A stretch of DNA of 49,537 bases from Bartonella sp. DB5-6. GTDB taxonomy: Bacteria; Pseudomonadota; Alphaproteobacteria; Rhizobiales; Rhizobiaceae. The DNA lies in the NCBI RefSeq assembly GCF_000278115.1, contig NZ_JH725119.1, positions 1,272 through 50,808 of the forward strand, given 5' to 3'. Under the pieces are notes generated by a model, which searched no databases, had not been told where the DNA came from, and was given only the letters and a program-made list of their open reading frames with translations. This document shows, in pieces, positions 1 to 9,786 of the stretch. The position numbers were made by a program, and so were the translations under genes. Within the stretch, counting starts at the first letter, position 1. The number at the start of each line of letters is the position of its first letter.

Positions 1-14
1 ACAAGGTTTTCTTT

Positions 15-215
15 TTATGCCGCGTCGTTATAACGTTTCTCTTTCGCTTGCTCGATGACATTGATAAGATCCCATTGTAACCAACGCGATAAAAAACCAA
101 ACTTTAAAGGTTTTGGCAAAGATCCATTGGTCACATGACGGCGGAATGTCGAAACACTCATATGAAGCAATTTTGCACTTTCACGGTCTGTTAAAAGAAT
201 ATCATTTTCTGTCAT
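15..215 (-). CDS. AlpA-family excisionase/regulator, left copy
   Basis: A 66-residue protein with a winged-helix/HTH pattern typical of AlpA/Xis proteins: a tyrosine-recombinase partner that binds att-site DNA or activates the integrase. The visible signature is the segment running DRESAKLLHMSVSTFRRHV, followed by a W-rich tail. It lies just downstream of an integrase pseudogene on the same strand, the usual int-alpA pairing. A Shine-Dalgarno-like AAAGGAT precedes the ATG. An identical protein is encoded at 20298-20498. The ORF is intact although the integrase beside it is dead, so any present role would be regulatory. The family assignment is firm; the function is inferred. Confidence 0.85.
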   Translation of the reverse strand: MTENDILLTDRESAKLLHMSVSTFRRHVTNGSLPKPLKFGFLSRWLQWDLINVIEQAKEKRYNDAA

Positions 216-395
216 ACTAAAATCCTTTCAGTCTCAAAAAATGAAAACAAATCATAAGCATTTATTAACCATATTTTGGATGATTTTTGAAGGTATTTTA
301 TTTATATAAAACAATATTTTATCATAGTTTTTCTGATGTGATGCGTGATGAATCTTATTGAGATGATATGAGAGAACAGAGAGAGAAAGTTATCC

Positions 396-424
396 ACAGA
401 TGATGGGGTTATGCACCCCATCTG
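396..424 (-). terminator. Hairpin downstream of the left integrase
   Basis: GATGGGG (402-408) and CCCCATC (416-422) form a 7-bp stem immediately after the integrase stop codon on the minus strand. There is no strong U-tract on that side, so it is a weak terminator or 3'-end structure. The same structure recurs at 20685-20705. A perfect DnaA-box consensus (TTATCCACA, 390-398) abuts it. Confidence 0.4.
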
Positions 425-1591
425 TTAAGATTGCCCCGTGACATAAGCCGCCCATTTATCCATATAGATACGGCGCTGTTCTAGATAATCAGTACGACGA
501 TAGGCACGTTCTACTTGCCCCTCGACCGTATGACTTAGAATGGTTTCAGCAACCTCATAAGGGGCATCGGTTGTTTCAGCGAGCCAAATTGCGTAAACTA
601 GAGCGAAAACCATGGGGGAAAGCTTCAAGACCAGTACGTTGCATATATTGTGACATACAGCGTTCAGCAAGGGGACCGCGACCAGTTGCAGAAAAAAAGA
701 AATCATTGCGAGAAAGCGAGCGCGCTTATTTTAAAATTTCTAATGCCTCTGATGATAGAGGCACGTGAAACTCTGTTGTAGCAACACGCCTTCCTTTCAT
801 ATTTTCAGCAGGAATTGTCCAGATATTCTTATCAATCTGATCTTCACGAATATGACGTAAAGGGTTAGAACGAACAGCTGTAAGAATAAGCAAACGCAAA
901 GCCAGATGTGTTATGTTTTGTGTTTTACAGAGGAACTGATAAAAGGCAGGAACATCTCTCCAATCCATAGCTGGTCTGTTCGTGATCTTATGGCGTTGTT
1001 TGCCTGAGAGAGCTTGTGCTTTTTCTGTTGCCTGTAAATCAACATCCAATCCTAAGTCAGCAGCATGTTTAAGACAAAGATTAAGACGCATCAACGCTGT
1101 TCGAGCTGTTCCAGCTTTTGTATGCCAAATGGGAGCAAGTGTGTTGTGTATCTTTGTTTGGGTAATCTCTGAAACGGGCAGACAACCTAATTTGGGCAAA
1201 ATATGAAGGCGTAATGGTAAAAACCAATGTCCATCTTTACCATCATCTTTTAATTCAGCTTTACGACTTTCAAAAGCATCTAAAGCAATGTCTTTTAAAT
1301 AATGGAGATTACGCATTGCCTCACACTTTTGTTTATTGCGTTCTTTAATGGGGTCACGACCCTCGTGCAAAATAGAACGCCATTGGTTTGCCAATTCACG
1401 AGCTTTTTTTAAAGAAACGTTTCGCAACGCACCCAAGCCCATTTCGCGACGCCGACCATGAATGGTATAACGATAAAGTCATTGAGCACCTCTATCTTTC
1501 GTTTATGAAGGAGCAAGCTGGCACCATCATTATATTTGCCAGCTCCCAATGTTGCGACAGCCCTTGCATTCAGCCGATTCATAAGAACCAT
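425..1591 (-). pseudogene. Tyrosine recombinase (integrase) pseudogene, left copy
   Basis: Reading down the minus strand from the ATG at 1591 (SD GGAG), this is a phage/island integrase of about 390 codons: an N-terminal arm (LGAGKYNDGASLLLHKRK), a core-binding domain (HGRRREMGLGAL), a catalytic domain (ALRLLILTAVRSNPLRHI) and a C-terminal part with the Tyr-region helices (AETILSHTVEGQVERAYRR). Three lesions break it. Near 1480-1500 there is a one-base deletion, with TGA where TGG is expected. An in-frame TAA lies at 726-728. A one-base shift near 600 separates the last 51 residues from the catalytic domain. The TAA and the distal shift are also present in the right copy (20708-21725). It cannot make an active recombinase. 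Confidence 0.88.
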
Positions 1592-1688
1592 TTTTACTCC
1601 TTTCTGCTATAGTTTTTACCCACACGCCAGCCCCGCTTGTGACGTGCAAGCAAGTGATTTTGATTGATTCAAGATAAAGAGATTTGAA

Positions 1689-2408
1689 ATGAGAGAATCT
1701 TACGATATTCGAGACTCTCATTCAACATACAAAACAGTGAATTATCATTATAAATCAATCTATTGCACGCTTGTTGAGCCGTATACTGATGCAATTGTGT
1801 TTTTTGATATTGGAGGAGGGGCATCGGAAATTGTTCTTCTTGATGTTTCACAAAAGTGTTCTTTTCGTTTAACTGAACAGATTATGGCTTAGACTTCTCT
1901 TCACTATTGGTGTTGTTACGCTTGCTGAACGTTTTGGAAGAAATAATGTTAGTTTAGACGATTTTGAAAAAATAAAAATTACGTGCGAGGTTTTTTAAAT
2001 AACTTTTCAGACCGATATAAATTAGGAGCTTTAGCGTAAAGTTCAAAATTCCATCTTTTGGGAACCTCTGGCACGATTACGACTTTAGCAGGAATGTACC
2101 TTAATTTAGAGCGTTATGATCGAAGAGGCATTGATGGCATTTGGATGAATGATGCAAATATTACTCTTATGATGAAACGTTTATTGTCATGGGACATAAA
2201 AAAACGAGTAAGCAATCCTTGTATTGGGCGATGAAGAGCAGATTTAGTGTTAGCAGGATGTGTAATTCTAGATGTTATTCGAGAAGTTTGGCCAAGTAAA
2301 CGATTAAAAGTTGCTGATCATGGATTGAGAGAAGAAATTTTGATAGAGCTGATGTTGCGCGATGGTGTATGGTATCGTCATAGGAAAGAAAGAGATATCA
2401 AGCGTTAG
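1689..2408 (+). pseudogene. ppx: Exopolyphosphatase (Ppx/GppA) pseudogene
   Basis: The sequence retains two recognisable blocks of a Ppx/GppA phosphatase. The first has the phosphate-binding signature FFDIGGGASEIVLLD in one frame, ending at a stop at 1890-1892. The second continues in shifted frames with GVVTLAERFG, then GTSGTITTLAGMYL, NPCIGR, ADLVLAGCVILDVI and RLKVADHGLREEIL. An in-frame TGA (2232-2234) interrupts the last block before the terminal TAG at 2406-2408. The 5' third of the gene is missing or unrecognisable. The gene normally precedes rlmE in related genomes (from memory), which fits its place 32 bp upstream of rlmE. Polyphosphate hydrolysis by this enzyme is lost at this locus. 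Confidence 0.85.
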
Positions 2409-2440
2409 CAGTTATCGGAATATGGAGATAATGAACAACT

Positions 2441-3163
2441 ATGAAAAAAACGACAAAAACATCGACGGGTGGATATGGTGGTTCAGGATCGCATGAATTA
2501 TACCAACGCGTGAAGAAAAAGGCAGGAACTATTAAGGCATCATCACGGCGATGGTTAGAGAGGCATTTGAATGATCCATATGTCCATCAGTCGAAAATAG
2601 ATGGTTATCGTTCGCGTGCTGCCTATAAACTGATCGAAATTAATGAGCGCTATAAATTTCTCAAAAAAGGTCAAAAGGTTATTGATTTGGGAGCGGCGCC
2701 TGGGGGATGGTGTCAGGTGGCTGGGCGTCTAGTAGGATCAAGTAATGAAAAGCCTAGCGTGGTTGGCATTGATTATTTGCCTGTTGATCCGTTGCCTGGG
2801 GTTGTGACGCTGGAAATAGATTTTTTGCATGCAGATGCGCCACAGAAATTAATTGATGCTTTAGGGGTGAAGCCGGATGTAGTACTGTCTGATATGGCTG
2901 CCCCAACAACAGGACATCGCCGGACAGATCATTTAAGGACGGTTCATTTATGTGAAGTTGCTGCTGATTTTGCTCTTTCAGTCCTCAAACCTAGAGGGCA
3001 TTTTTTAGCAAAAGCTTTTCAAGGTGGGACAGAAAACACCCTGCTCACGACATTGAAACAGAATTTCAAAACAGTTTATCACGTTAAACCTCCCTCAAGT
3101 CGAGCAGAATCAGTAGAGCTGTATCTTTTGGCACTGGAATTTAAGGGAAAAACAAAAGGATAA
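2441..3163 (+). CDS. rlmE: 23S rRNA (uridine-2'-O-)methyltransferase RlmE
   Basis: A 240-residue RrmJ/FtsJ-family enzyme that 2'-O-methylates the A-loop uridine (U2552 in E. coli numbering) of 23S rRNA using SAM, late in 50S assembly. The SAM-binding loop is [11 protein letters not shown] (residues 80-90). The catalytic tetrad K-D-K-E can be placed at K63, D151, K191 and E226. An N-terminal extension of about 25 residues rich in K, T and G is typical of alphaproteobacterial members. The ATG at 2441 is the first in-frame start and is preceded by a GGAG about 10 bases upstream. It follows a dead ppx gene and stands alone, with 175 bp before obgE. Confidence 0.95.
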   Translation: MKKTTKTSTGGYGGSGSHELYQRVKKKAGTIKASSRRWLERHLNDPYVHQSKIDGYRSRAAYKLIEINERYKFLKKGQKVIDLGAAPGGWCQVAGRLVGSSNEKPSVVGIDYLPVDPLPGVVTLEIDFLHADAPQKLIDALGVKPDVVLSDMAAPTTGHRRTDHLRTVHLCEVAADFALSVLKPRGHFLAKAFQGGTENTLLTTLKQNFKTVYHVKPPSSRAESVELYLLALEFKGKTKG

Positions 3164-3338
3164 CGATAGTTTCTTTTTTCCGAAGGCTTAAGCTTACTGA
3201 CATATTTAAATGTAAGGATATTCTCAAACAGTTGTCAGTGATATTATTTGTAGTTTTTCTTTTGTAAATAATGAAAAACTGGTAAAATTATTGCATTGCC
3301 TGTAGAGGTAAGGATTGATTCCTCAGTGAGCGTTTCTA

Positions 3339-4364
3339 ATGAAATTTCTTGATCAAGCTAAAGTTTACATTCGTTCTGGTAATGGAGGTGCAGGGGCAGT
3401 ATCATTTCGTCGTGAAAAATTCGTTGAATTTGGAGGACCTGATGGGGGAAATGGAGGGCGTGGTGGTGATGTTTGGGTGCTTGTTATTGATGGACTCAAT
3501 ACGCTGATCGATTATCGTTATCAGCAGCATTTTAGAGCAAAAACAGGGGGGCATGGTAAGGGGCGTAATATGACGGGTGAAAAGGGTGATGATGTCATCC
3601 TTAAAGTACCGGTTGGGACGCAAATTTTTGAAGAAGATAATGCGACGTTAATCTGTGATTTAACGAAGGTTGGACAGCGTTATCGTCTTGCAAAAGGAGG
3701 AAATGGCGGTTTTGGAAATCTTCATTTTACAACGTCTACGAATCGGGCACCTCGCCGTGCAAATCCCGGTTTAGCTGGAGAAGAGCGAACATTGTGGCTT
3801 CGTTTGAAGTTAATTGCTGATGCGGGGCTTATTGGTTTGCCAAATGCTGGAAAGTCAACTTTTTTAGCGTCAGTAACGGCTGCAAAACCAAAAGTTGCAG
3901 ATTATCCTTTTACTACTCTTCATCCTCATCTTGGTGTTGCACGCATTGATGCCCGTGAATTTGTTTTGGCTGATATTCCTGGTTTAATTGAAGGAGCACA
4001 TGAAGGTGTGGGGATTGGGGACCGTTTTTTAGGACATGTAGAACGTTGTCGTGTTTTGTTTCATTTGATCTCTGCTCGAGAAGAAGATGTGGCAAAAGCA
4101 TACCAAGTTGTGCGTAATGAATTAGAAGCATACGGAAACAATTTGAGTGATAAAACTGAAATTGTAGCTTTGAGTCAGATAGATACTCTTACTATTGAAG
4201 AGCGTAAAGCCAAACAAGAACTTTTGCAAAGAGTAACGGATAAATCTGTAATGATGTTTTCTGCGGTCAGTCGTGAAGGTTTAGAAAATGTGCTACGTGC
4301 TGGGGCACATATTATTGAAATGGCACGTAAAGAGGATGCTGGCAACGATATCAAGGTTGATTAA
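3339..4364 (+). CDS. obgE: Obg-family GTPase ObgE (CgtA)
   Basis: A 341-residue ribosome-associated GTPase of the Obg family, acting in 50S assembly and stress control. The glycine-rich Obg fold occupies about residues 1-158 ([21 protein letters not shown]). The G domain follows with P-loop GLPNAGKST and G3 motif DIPGLIEG. The G4 position reads SQID rather than NKxD; I recall this variant from rhizobial relatives. The short tail lacks a long acidic extension. It is followed after one base by proB, so the two are probably cotranscribed. The ATG at 3339 gives the conserved MKFLDQAKV start. Confidence 0.95.
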   Translation: MKFLDQAKVYIRSGNGGAGAVSFRREKFVEFGGPDGGNGGRGGDVWVLVIDGLNTLIDYRYQQHFRAKTGGHGKGRNMTGEKGDDVILKVPVGTQIFEEDNATLICDLTKVGQRYRLAKGGNGGFGNLHFTTSTNRAPRRANPGLAGEERTLWLRLKLIADAGLIGLPNAGKSTFLASVTAAKPKVADYPFTTLHPHLGVARIDAREFVLADIPGLIEGAHEGVGIGDRFLGHVERCRVLFHLISAREEDVAKAYQVVRNELEAYGNNLSDKTEIVALSQIDTLTIEERKAKQELLQRVTDKSVMMFSAVSREGLENVLRAGAHIIEMARKEDAGNDIKVD

Positions 4365-4365
4365 G

Positions 4366-5505
4366 ATGACAGTTAGATTGCAAAAGCTTGCACATTATAA
4401 ACGTATTGTAGTTAAAGTTGGATCTGCACTCTTGGTTGATCCTCAGACAGGTTTACGCGCTGAATGGCTTAAAAGTTTGATAAGTGATGTTGCTAAGTTG
4501 CGCCAAAAAGGTGTGGAGGTTTTATTAGTATCTTCAGGTGCTATTGCTTTGGGAAGGACATTGCTGCTCTCTCCTAAGAGAGCTTTGAAATTAGAAGAAA
4601 GTCAAGCATGTGCTGCTTTAGGGCAAATTGAATTAGCAAAAACATATAGAGATGCGCTTGCTCAATATGGATTAAAAACAGGGCAAATTTTGCTCACTCT
4701 CTTCGATACAGAAGAGCGACGACGTTATCTTAATGTACGTGCTACGATTAATGTGCTTTTACGTTTTGGAGCGGTGCCTGTTATCAATGAAAATGATACT
4801 GTTGCAACAAGCGAAATTCGCTATGGTGATAATGATCGTTTAGCGGCACGTGTAGCGACGATGATGAGTTCAGATCTTTTAATACTTTTATCAGATATTG
4901 ATGGTCTGTATACGAAATCTCCTCGTCATGATCCGACAGCTGAATTTATACCCTTTATTGCATCAATCACGAGTGATATAGAAAAAATGGCTGATGTTGC
5001 TGCTTCAGAGTTTTCTCGTGGAGGAATGAAAACCAAGCTTGATGCTGGGAAAATAGCAAATTCTGCTGGAACGGCGATGGTTATTACTTCAGGTAAACGT
5101 ATGAATCCTCTTGCAGCAATTGATAGAGGAGAGCGTAGAAGTTTTTTTGTTGCCAGTGAAAAGCCCGTTAATGCTTGGAAAACATGGATTTCTGGTCATT
5201 TAGATCCGTCAGGCATTTTGACAATTGATCAGGGAGCGGTTAAAGCACTTGAAGCTGGAAAATCATTATTAGCTGCAGGAGTTGTTGCGGTTGAAGGGAG
5301 ATTTCATCGTGGAGATACGGTTGCAATTGTTGATGCAAATGGAATTGAAATCGCTCGTGGACTTGTGAATTATGGCAAGGATGAAGCTGTACGCATTATG
5401 GGGTGTAAAAGCGAAGAAATTGAAACTATCCTTGGATATGAGGCACGCTCTGCTATGGTGCATCGTAATGATATGGTTTTACGCTGCTTGACCGATTCTG
5501 CTTAA
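4366..5505 (+). CDS. proB: Glutamate 5-kinase ProB
   Basis: A 379-residue enzyme that phosphorylates glutamate in the first step of proline synthesis. It has an amino-acid kinase domain ([12 protein letters not shown] near the start, [22 protein letters not shown], the [14 protein letters not shown] motif) and a C-terminal PUA domain (about residues 285-375). The ATG at 4366 is one base after the obgE stop; a longer frame open to 4288 overlaps obgE and lacks family similarity. Gene order obgE-proB-proA is standard for Hyphomicrobiales. Proline feedback regulation is expected from the family but not shown by the sequence. Confidence 0.95.
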   Translation: MTVRLQKLAHYKRIVVKVGSALLVDPQTGLRAEWLKSLISDVAKLRQKGVEVLLVSSGAIALGRTLLLSPKRALKLEESQACAALGQIELAKTYRDALAQYGLKTGQILLTLFDTEERRRYLNVRATINVLLRFGAVPVINENDTVATSEIRYGDNDRLAARVATMMSSDLLILLSDIDGLYTKSPRHDPTAEFIPFIASITSDIEKMADVAASEFSRGGMKTKLDAGKIANSAGTAMVITSGKRMNPLAAIDRGERRSFFVASEKPVNAWKTWISGHLDPSGILTIDQGAVKALEAGKSLLAAGVVAVEGRFHRGDTVAIVDANGIEIARGLVNYGKDEAVRIMGCKSEEIETILGYEARSAMVHRNDMVLRCLTDSA

Positions 5506-5553
5506 AAAAGTTATCTTTTACTTATTTATTGTTTTAGTAGAGTGGACAATACT

Positions 5554-6810
5554 ATGGCTTTAGAAGAACAAATGAAGAGCATGGGGCAAAAAGCACGCCA
5601 TGCTGCCACTACATTGGCGGTTATGTCTTCTGAACAAAAGAACAGAGCATTAGAAATGATAGCTTTAAATCTAGAGGTTCAGTCAGCTGAAATCTTACGG
5701 GCTAATCGTCAAGATTTAACGAATGCTGCTCGGAATAATTTGAAGGCATCAATGGTTGATAGGCTCAAGTTAGATGAGTTGCGTTTGCGTGCAATCATAG
5801 ACAGTGTTCGCCAAATTGCTTATTTACCTGATCCTGTTGGACAAGTTATGAGTGAGTGGATACGTCCAAATGGGCTCCATATTAGTCGTGTCCGTACACC
5901 TCTTGGTGTGATTGGCATTATTTATGAGAGTCGGCCAAATGTTACAATTGATGCAAGCGTTTTATGTTTGAAAGCAGGAAATGCTGCAATTTTGCGTGGT
6001 GGTTCAGATAGTTTTCATTCTTCCCATGCACTTCATTCGGCATTAGTAAGAGGATTGGAGGAAGCTGGTTTCCCTAAAGATGCCATTCAAATGGTTGAGA
6101 CGACAGATCGTGGTGCTGTTGGAGAAATGCTCAAGGGACTGGACGGTATGATTGATGTTATTATCCCCCGTGGTGGGAAAAGCCTTGTTGCACGCGTTCA
6201 GTCCGATGCACGTGTTCCGACTTTTGCGCATTTAGAGGGGCTCTGTCATATTTATATTGATCAGTCGGCAGATTTAGATATGGCTCGTAACATTGTTTTA
6301 AATGCAAAATTGCGGCGGACAGGTATATGTGGTGCTGTTGAGACAGTTCTCATTGACCGCCACGCATTAAGAAAGTTTCTTCCTGTTCTGACTGCTTTAC
6401 AGGAGAAGGGATGTGAAATTCGCGCAACAGAGGATATTGTTTTTCTTATGCCAGATGCCAAATTAGCCTCCGAAGAGGATTGGTCATACGAATATCTTGA
6501 TGCAATTCTTTCTGTTAAAACAGTAGAAGGTATTGAGGGAGCTATTGCGCACATTCAGCGTTATTCATCGGGACATACGGAATCAATTATTGCTGAGGAT
6601 ATGAGGGTGGTAAAGGACTTTTTTAATCGTTTAGATTCGGCCATTTTGCTTCATAACGCATCTACACAATTTGCTGATGGAGGTGAGTTTGGTTTTGGGG
6701 CGGAAATTGGTATTGCAACAGGAAAAATGCATGCGCGTGGTCCCATAGGTGTTGAACAGTTGACATCATTTCAGTATCATGTTAAAGGAAGCGGACAGGT
6801 TAGGTATTGA
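5554..6810 (+). CDS. proA: Gamma-glutamyl phosphate reductase ProA
   Basis: A 418-residue aldehyde-dehydrogenase-like enzyme that makes glutamate semialdehyde from gamma-glutamyl phosphate with NADPH. Visible landmarks are [19 protein letters not shown], the conserved [10 protein letters not shown], the catalytic-cysteine segment [11 protein letters not shown] and the C-terminal [14 protein letters not shown] chose the ATG at 5554; a GTG at 5542 would add four residues. It lies 48 bp after proB, and nadD begins at or just after its stop. The third proline enzyme, a divergent ProC-like protein, is encoded 25 kb away at 32024. Confidence 0.94.
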   Translation: MALEEQMKSMGQKARHAATTLAVMSSEQKNRALEMIALNLEVQSAEILRANRQDLTNAARNNLKASMVDRLKLDELRLRAIIDSVRQIAYLPDPVGQVMSEWIRPNGLHISRVRTPLGVIGIIYESRPNVTIDASVLCLKAGNAAILRGGSDSFHSSHALHSALVRGLEEAGFPKDAIQMVETTDRGAVGEMLKGLDGMIDVIIPRGGKSLVARVQSDARVPTFAHLEGLCHIYIDQSADLDMARNIVLNAKLRRTGICGAVETVLIDRHALRKFLPVLTALQEKGCEIRATEDIVFLMPDAKLASEEDWSYEYLDAILSVKTVEGIEGAIAHIQRYSSGHTESIIAEDMRVVKDFFNRLDSAILLHNASTQFADGGEFGFGAEIGIATGKMHARGPIGVEQLTSFQYHVKGSGQVRY

Positions 6811-6839
6811 AAAATCAAATTTTTCCTTGGAAAGATCGC

Positions 6840-7433
6840 ATGCCACATGTTGAAAGATCCAATATTGTGGGTCTTTTTGGTGGGTCTTTTAATCCACCGC
6901 ATGCGGGGCATCTTCTTGTGGCGAAAATTGCAATTCGACGTTTATGTCTTGACCAATTATGGTGGATGGTAACACCGAGAAATCCCTTAAAAGATTGTAC
7001 AAATTTACCATCTTTAGAAGAGAGAATGCGATTAAGTGTTGAACTCATTGATCATCCGAATATTCGCGTAACGGGTTTTGAAAAGACTATAGGGAGTAAA
7101 GCATCAGTAGATACGGTTTCTCATATTCTTGCGCGTTGCCGAGGGGTGCGTTTTGTGTGGGTTATGGGTGCGGATAGTTTTGCATCAATTCATCGCTGGT
7201 ATCGATGGCATGATGTTGTATCTATGCTTCCTATTGCGATTATTGATCGTCCTTTTGTGCATATGTCAGCACTCACTTCGCCTATGGCTCATGTTTACCG
7301 TTCTTTTCGTTTAGACGAGAGAGAAAGTATACGGTTACCTTTTATGAAACCACCAGCTTGGACTTATTTACATGGACCTTTATCTTTTCAGTCTTCAACG
7401 AGTCTTCGTTTAAAGGAGAATGATTTTTCTTGA
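6840..7433 (+). CDS. nadD: Nicotinate-nucleotide adenylyltransferase NadD
   Basis: A 197-residue enzyme that adenylylates nicotinate mononucleotide in NAD synthesis. The nucleotidyltransferase motif GGSFNPPHAGH is near the N-terminus, followed by WWMVTPRNPLK, the substrate-loop region VWVMGADSFASIHRW and the C-terminal SSTSLR (usually ISSTxIR). The ATG at 6840 has GGAAAG a few bases upstream. A TTG at 6807, overlapping the proA stop, would add 11 residues and would couple translation to proA, so it cannot be excluded. rsfS and rlmH follow, the typical alphaproteobacterial order. Confidence 0.93.
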   Translation: MPHVERSNIVGLFGGSFNPPHAGHLLVAKIAIRRLCLDQLWWMVTPRNPLKDCTNLPSLEERMRLSVELIDHPNIRVTGFEKTIGSKASVDTVSHILARCRGVRFVWVMGADSFASIHRWYRWHDVVSMLPIAIIDRPFVHMSALTSPMAHVYRSFRLDERESIRLPFMKPPAWTYLHGPLSFQSSTSLRLKENDFS

Positions 7434-7481
7434 ACACTTTATAAGATTCTGCTCCTTTTTAGGAGGAGGTTCCCTTTTTCT

Positions 7482-7934
7482 ATGTTCCAAATGATAAGAA
7501 AGGATATTGGTCTGGAAAACATTTCACAAAAACACTCTTACAGTATGACATCTTCGGCAGACAAAAAAATCTTTTCTGTTGCTGATGCTCTTAAAATTAT
7601 TCTCAAAAGTTTAGAGGATACAAAGGCAGAAGACATCATCTCCATTGATATTCATGACAGATCGTTCTTAGCTGATTACATGGTCATAGCTTCAGCACAT
7701 TCACAACGTCATGTATCTGCTGTTGCTGACCATTTGTTATGCGCTTGGAAAGAAAATGGGTACGGTTTTGCAAGTGTAGAAGGGCTAGCGGGAGGTGATT
7801 GGGTATTGATTGATACAGGTGATATTATTGTTCATCTTTTTCGTCCGGAAATTCGTCTTTTTTACAATTTAGAAAAAATGTGGCTTTTACCAGAGTTAAA
7901 AAATATAAAATCGGTTCTTTTGGGAGATCATTAG
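7482..7934 (+). CDS. rsfS: Ribosomal silencing factor RsfS
   Basis: A 150-residue RsfS/Iojap protein. The family binds uL14 and blocks joining of ribosomal subunits when nutrients are scarce. Family motifs are DRSFLADYMVIASAHSQRHV and the C-terminal DTGDIIVHLFRPEIRLFYNLEKMW stretch. The N-terminal 30 residues before DKKIFSVADAL are extra compared with most members, so translation may instead start at the ATG at 7491 or 7545. An AGGAGGAGG lies upstream of 7482. Its stop is two bases before the rlmH start, indicating an operon. Confidence 0.93.
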   Translation: MFQMIRKDIGLENISQKHSYSMTSSADKKIFSVADALKIILKSLEDTKAEDIISIDIHDRSFLADYMVIASAHSQRHVSAVADHLLCAWKENGYGFASVEGLAGGDWVLIDTGDIIVHLFRPEIRLFYNLEKMWLLPELKNIKSVLLGDH

Positions 7935-7935
7935 C

Positions 7936-8418
7936 ATGCAAATTTCTATTTTTGCTGTTGGTCGCATGAAGAAAGGAGCAGAGTACAAATTGGTTGATCA
8001 TTATTTGGATCGTTTTTCTAAAAGTTCTGGAGCTGTAGGATTTCATTTTAAAAAACTACAGGAGATATCAGAAAGCCGTGCACAAACAGCACGTCAGCGC
8101 ATGGAAGAAGAGGGAAGAAAGCTTATCGAGTTTTTGCCTGAAAAGTGTCGATTAATTGTGTTGGATGAGCGTGGAGAGTCGATTTCATCATCTGCTTTTG
8201 CTAAAAAATTGAGGTTTTATCGTGACGAAGGTATTCGTGATCTTATAATTGCTTTGGGAGGACCTGATGGGCATAATGAACAGATAAGAAATCGTGCTGA
8301 TTTTCTTTTGTCTTTTGGTTTTATGACATGGCCGCATCAAATTGCGCGCATACTTCTTACAGAACAGCTTTATCGTGTTGTAACAATTGCGAACAATCAC
8401 CCGTATCATCGTTTTTAA
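7936..8418 (+). CDS. rlmH: 23S rRNA pseudouridine-1915 N3-methyltransferase RlmH
   Basis: A 160-residue SPOUT-class methyltransferase that modifies pseudouridine 1915 in helix 69 of 23S rRNA. The knot-forming SAM site shows as LIVLDERGESISS, IALGGPDGHN and the C-terminal LYRVVTIANNHPYHRF, which matches the family's strongly conserved terminal PYHR. Its length is normal for the family. It follows rsfS with a one-base gap and shares its presumed transcript. Confidence 0.95.
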   Translation: MQISIFAVGRMKKGAEYKLVDHYLDRFSKSSGAVGFHFKKLQEISESRAQTARQRMEEEGRKLIEFLPEKCRLIVLDERGESISSSAFAKKLRFYRDEGIRDLIIALGGPDGHNEQIRNRADFLLSFGFMTWPHQIARILLTEQLYRVVTIANNHPYHRF

Positions 8419-8487
8419 CATTTTTGTGCAATTTTTAGCACTTATTTGTGTATTTGTTAATATTGTTTTAGCGGGCATCATTTAAAA

Positions 8488-8507
8488 CATCACTAATTTA
8501 TGTGATG
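8488..8507. promoter_or_regulatory. Small inverted repeat before the envC-like gene
   Basis: CATCAC (8488-8493) and GTGATG (8502-8507) form a 6-bp inverted repeat that ends 7 bp before the first possible start of the envC-like gene. It has no U-tract, so it is more likely an operator or leader hairpin than a terminator. The role is unknown. Confidence 0.25.
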
Positions 8508-8514
8508 ATGCTTA

Positions 8515-9774
8515 ATGGTTAGGCAAATGAAGAAGCTTCTTCATAAAAAAAGACAATGTTTATATGAGGAATGCGTTATATTTGTGGTGCTGTTCTTGAG
8601 TATATTTTTTTGCTTTTCTGTATTGCATGCTGAAGATACAGTAAGCAGTGTAGAAGCAGCACGTAAAGCGTTGGCAGAAATTCGCCAAAATATTTCGCTC
8701 TCACGTGAGCGTGTTGCTTCTCTTACACGTCAAGTTGAGCGTTTAAAAAAAGATCAACGTGCTTTAAGTGAAGCACTCATAAAAGCTGCTAAAGCAGAAC
8801 GTGTAGCAGCAAATGATATTGCTGAAAGGGAGCAAAAGCTTAAAAAAATGATAAGGAAACAGGCACAAGTTTATCAAAGTTTAAAAAGACATCGCGCTGA
8901 ATTTGCAGAAGTTCTTGCACTCTTAGAACGTATGGGGTTGAACCCTCCTCCTGCTCTTATGGTGCGGACTGAGGACGTGTTAGCTTCTGTTCGTAGTTCT
9001 GTTTTATTAGGGGCTGCTGTATCTCAAATGCAAGAAAAAACACAGGCTTTAACAAAAATCCTCAAGGAATTGACTCATTTGCGCCATTCAATTGCTACGG
9101 AATATACTGCACTAAAGGCTAAAATGCAAAATCAAGCAGAGCAGCAAAAGCGTTTAGAGCTTTTATTAGATGAAAAAGCCAAATTACAAAAAAAATCAGA
9201 AGAAGAACTTACAGAGCAGCAACAAAAAAACATTATTCTCGCTAAAAAAGCTCAGTCTTTGGAGGAATTGATTTTAGAGCTTGATCGTCAATCAAAACTT
9301 AGTTCTGATGTTTCAGTACAGGTACAGAAAAATTTACAATTGTTAGAGCAAGCCAATTTTGAAAGCCGAAAAGGTTCTTTACTTGTTCCTGTTTCGGGAA
9401 AAAGAATTCAACACATGAATAATAGTTCGCAAATTACACGCTTTGGTGAAATGATTGAAACAGAAGCAGCGGCTGTTGTTATATCACCTGCTGATGCTCT
9501 TGTTGCTTTTGCTGGACCATTTCGTTCTTATGGACAGTTAATCATTCTTAATGTTGGAAATGGTTATCATATCGTTCTTATCGGGATGTCGAGAATCAAC
9601 GTCACTCAGGGACAGTTTGTTCTTGCAGGTGAACCTCTTGGAACGATGGGGATGCAATTTATTGCGAACAGTATTGCATTGGATATAGGCAAAACGACTC
9701 CAATGCTTTACATTGAGTTTAGAAAGCAGGGGAAGCCTGTAAATCCAACTCCTTGGTGGCAGACTGAAAAATAA
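8515..9774 (+). CDS. EnvC-like murein hydrolase activator (degenerate LytM/M23 domain)
   Basis: A 419-residue exported protein: an N-terminal hydrophobic segment (about residues 18-38, ending VLHAED), a long coiled coil rich in Q, K and E (about 45-300) and a C-terminal LytM/M23-like domain (about 310-415, with GPFRSYGQLIILNVGNGYHIVL). The zinc ligands of active M23 peptidases (HxxxD and HxH) are not visible: the usual first-ligand region reads NSSQITRFGE. This is the pattern of EnvC, which activates amidases rather than cutting peptidoglycan itself. Start at 8515 or the ATG at 8527. It sits 12 bp before ctpA, a pairing common in alphaproteobacteria, so both probably serve septal or envelope remodelling. 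Confidence 0.88.
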   Translation: MVRQMKKLLHKKRQCLYEECVIFVVLFLSIFFCFSVLHAEDTVSSVEAARKALAEIRQNISLSRERVASLTRQVERLKKDQRALSEALIKAAKAERVAANDIAEREQKLKKMIRKQAQVYQSLKRHRAEFAEVLALLERMGLNPPPALMVRTEDVLASVRSSVLLGAAVSQMQEKTQALTKILKELTHLRHSIATEYTALKAKMQNQAEQQKRLELLLDEKAKLQKKSEEELTEQQQKNIILAKKAQSLEELILELDRQSKLSSDVSVQVQKNLQLLEQANFESRKGSLLVPVSGKRIQHMNNSSQITRFGEMIETEAAAVVISPADALVAFAGPFRSYGQLIILNVGNGYHIVLIGMSRINVTQGQFVLAGEPLGTMGMQFIANSIALDIGKTTPMLYIEFRKQGKPVNPTPWWQTEK

Positions 9775-9786
9775 GAAGGAACCAAA

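Noticed and set aside
1612..1665. tRNA-like or attachment-site hairpin GCTTGTGACGTGCAAGC upstream of the left integrase
   Set aside because: The presumed anticodon loop lacks the invariant U33 and no T-arm or acceptor pairing follows; only a 5-bp stem remains.
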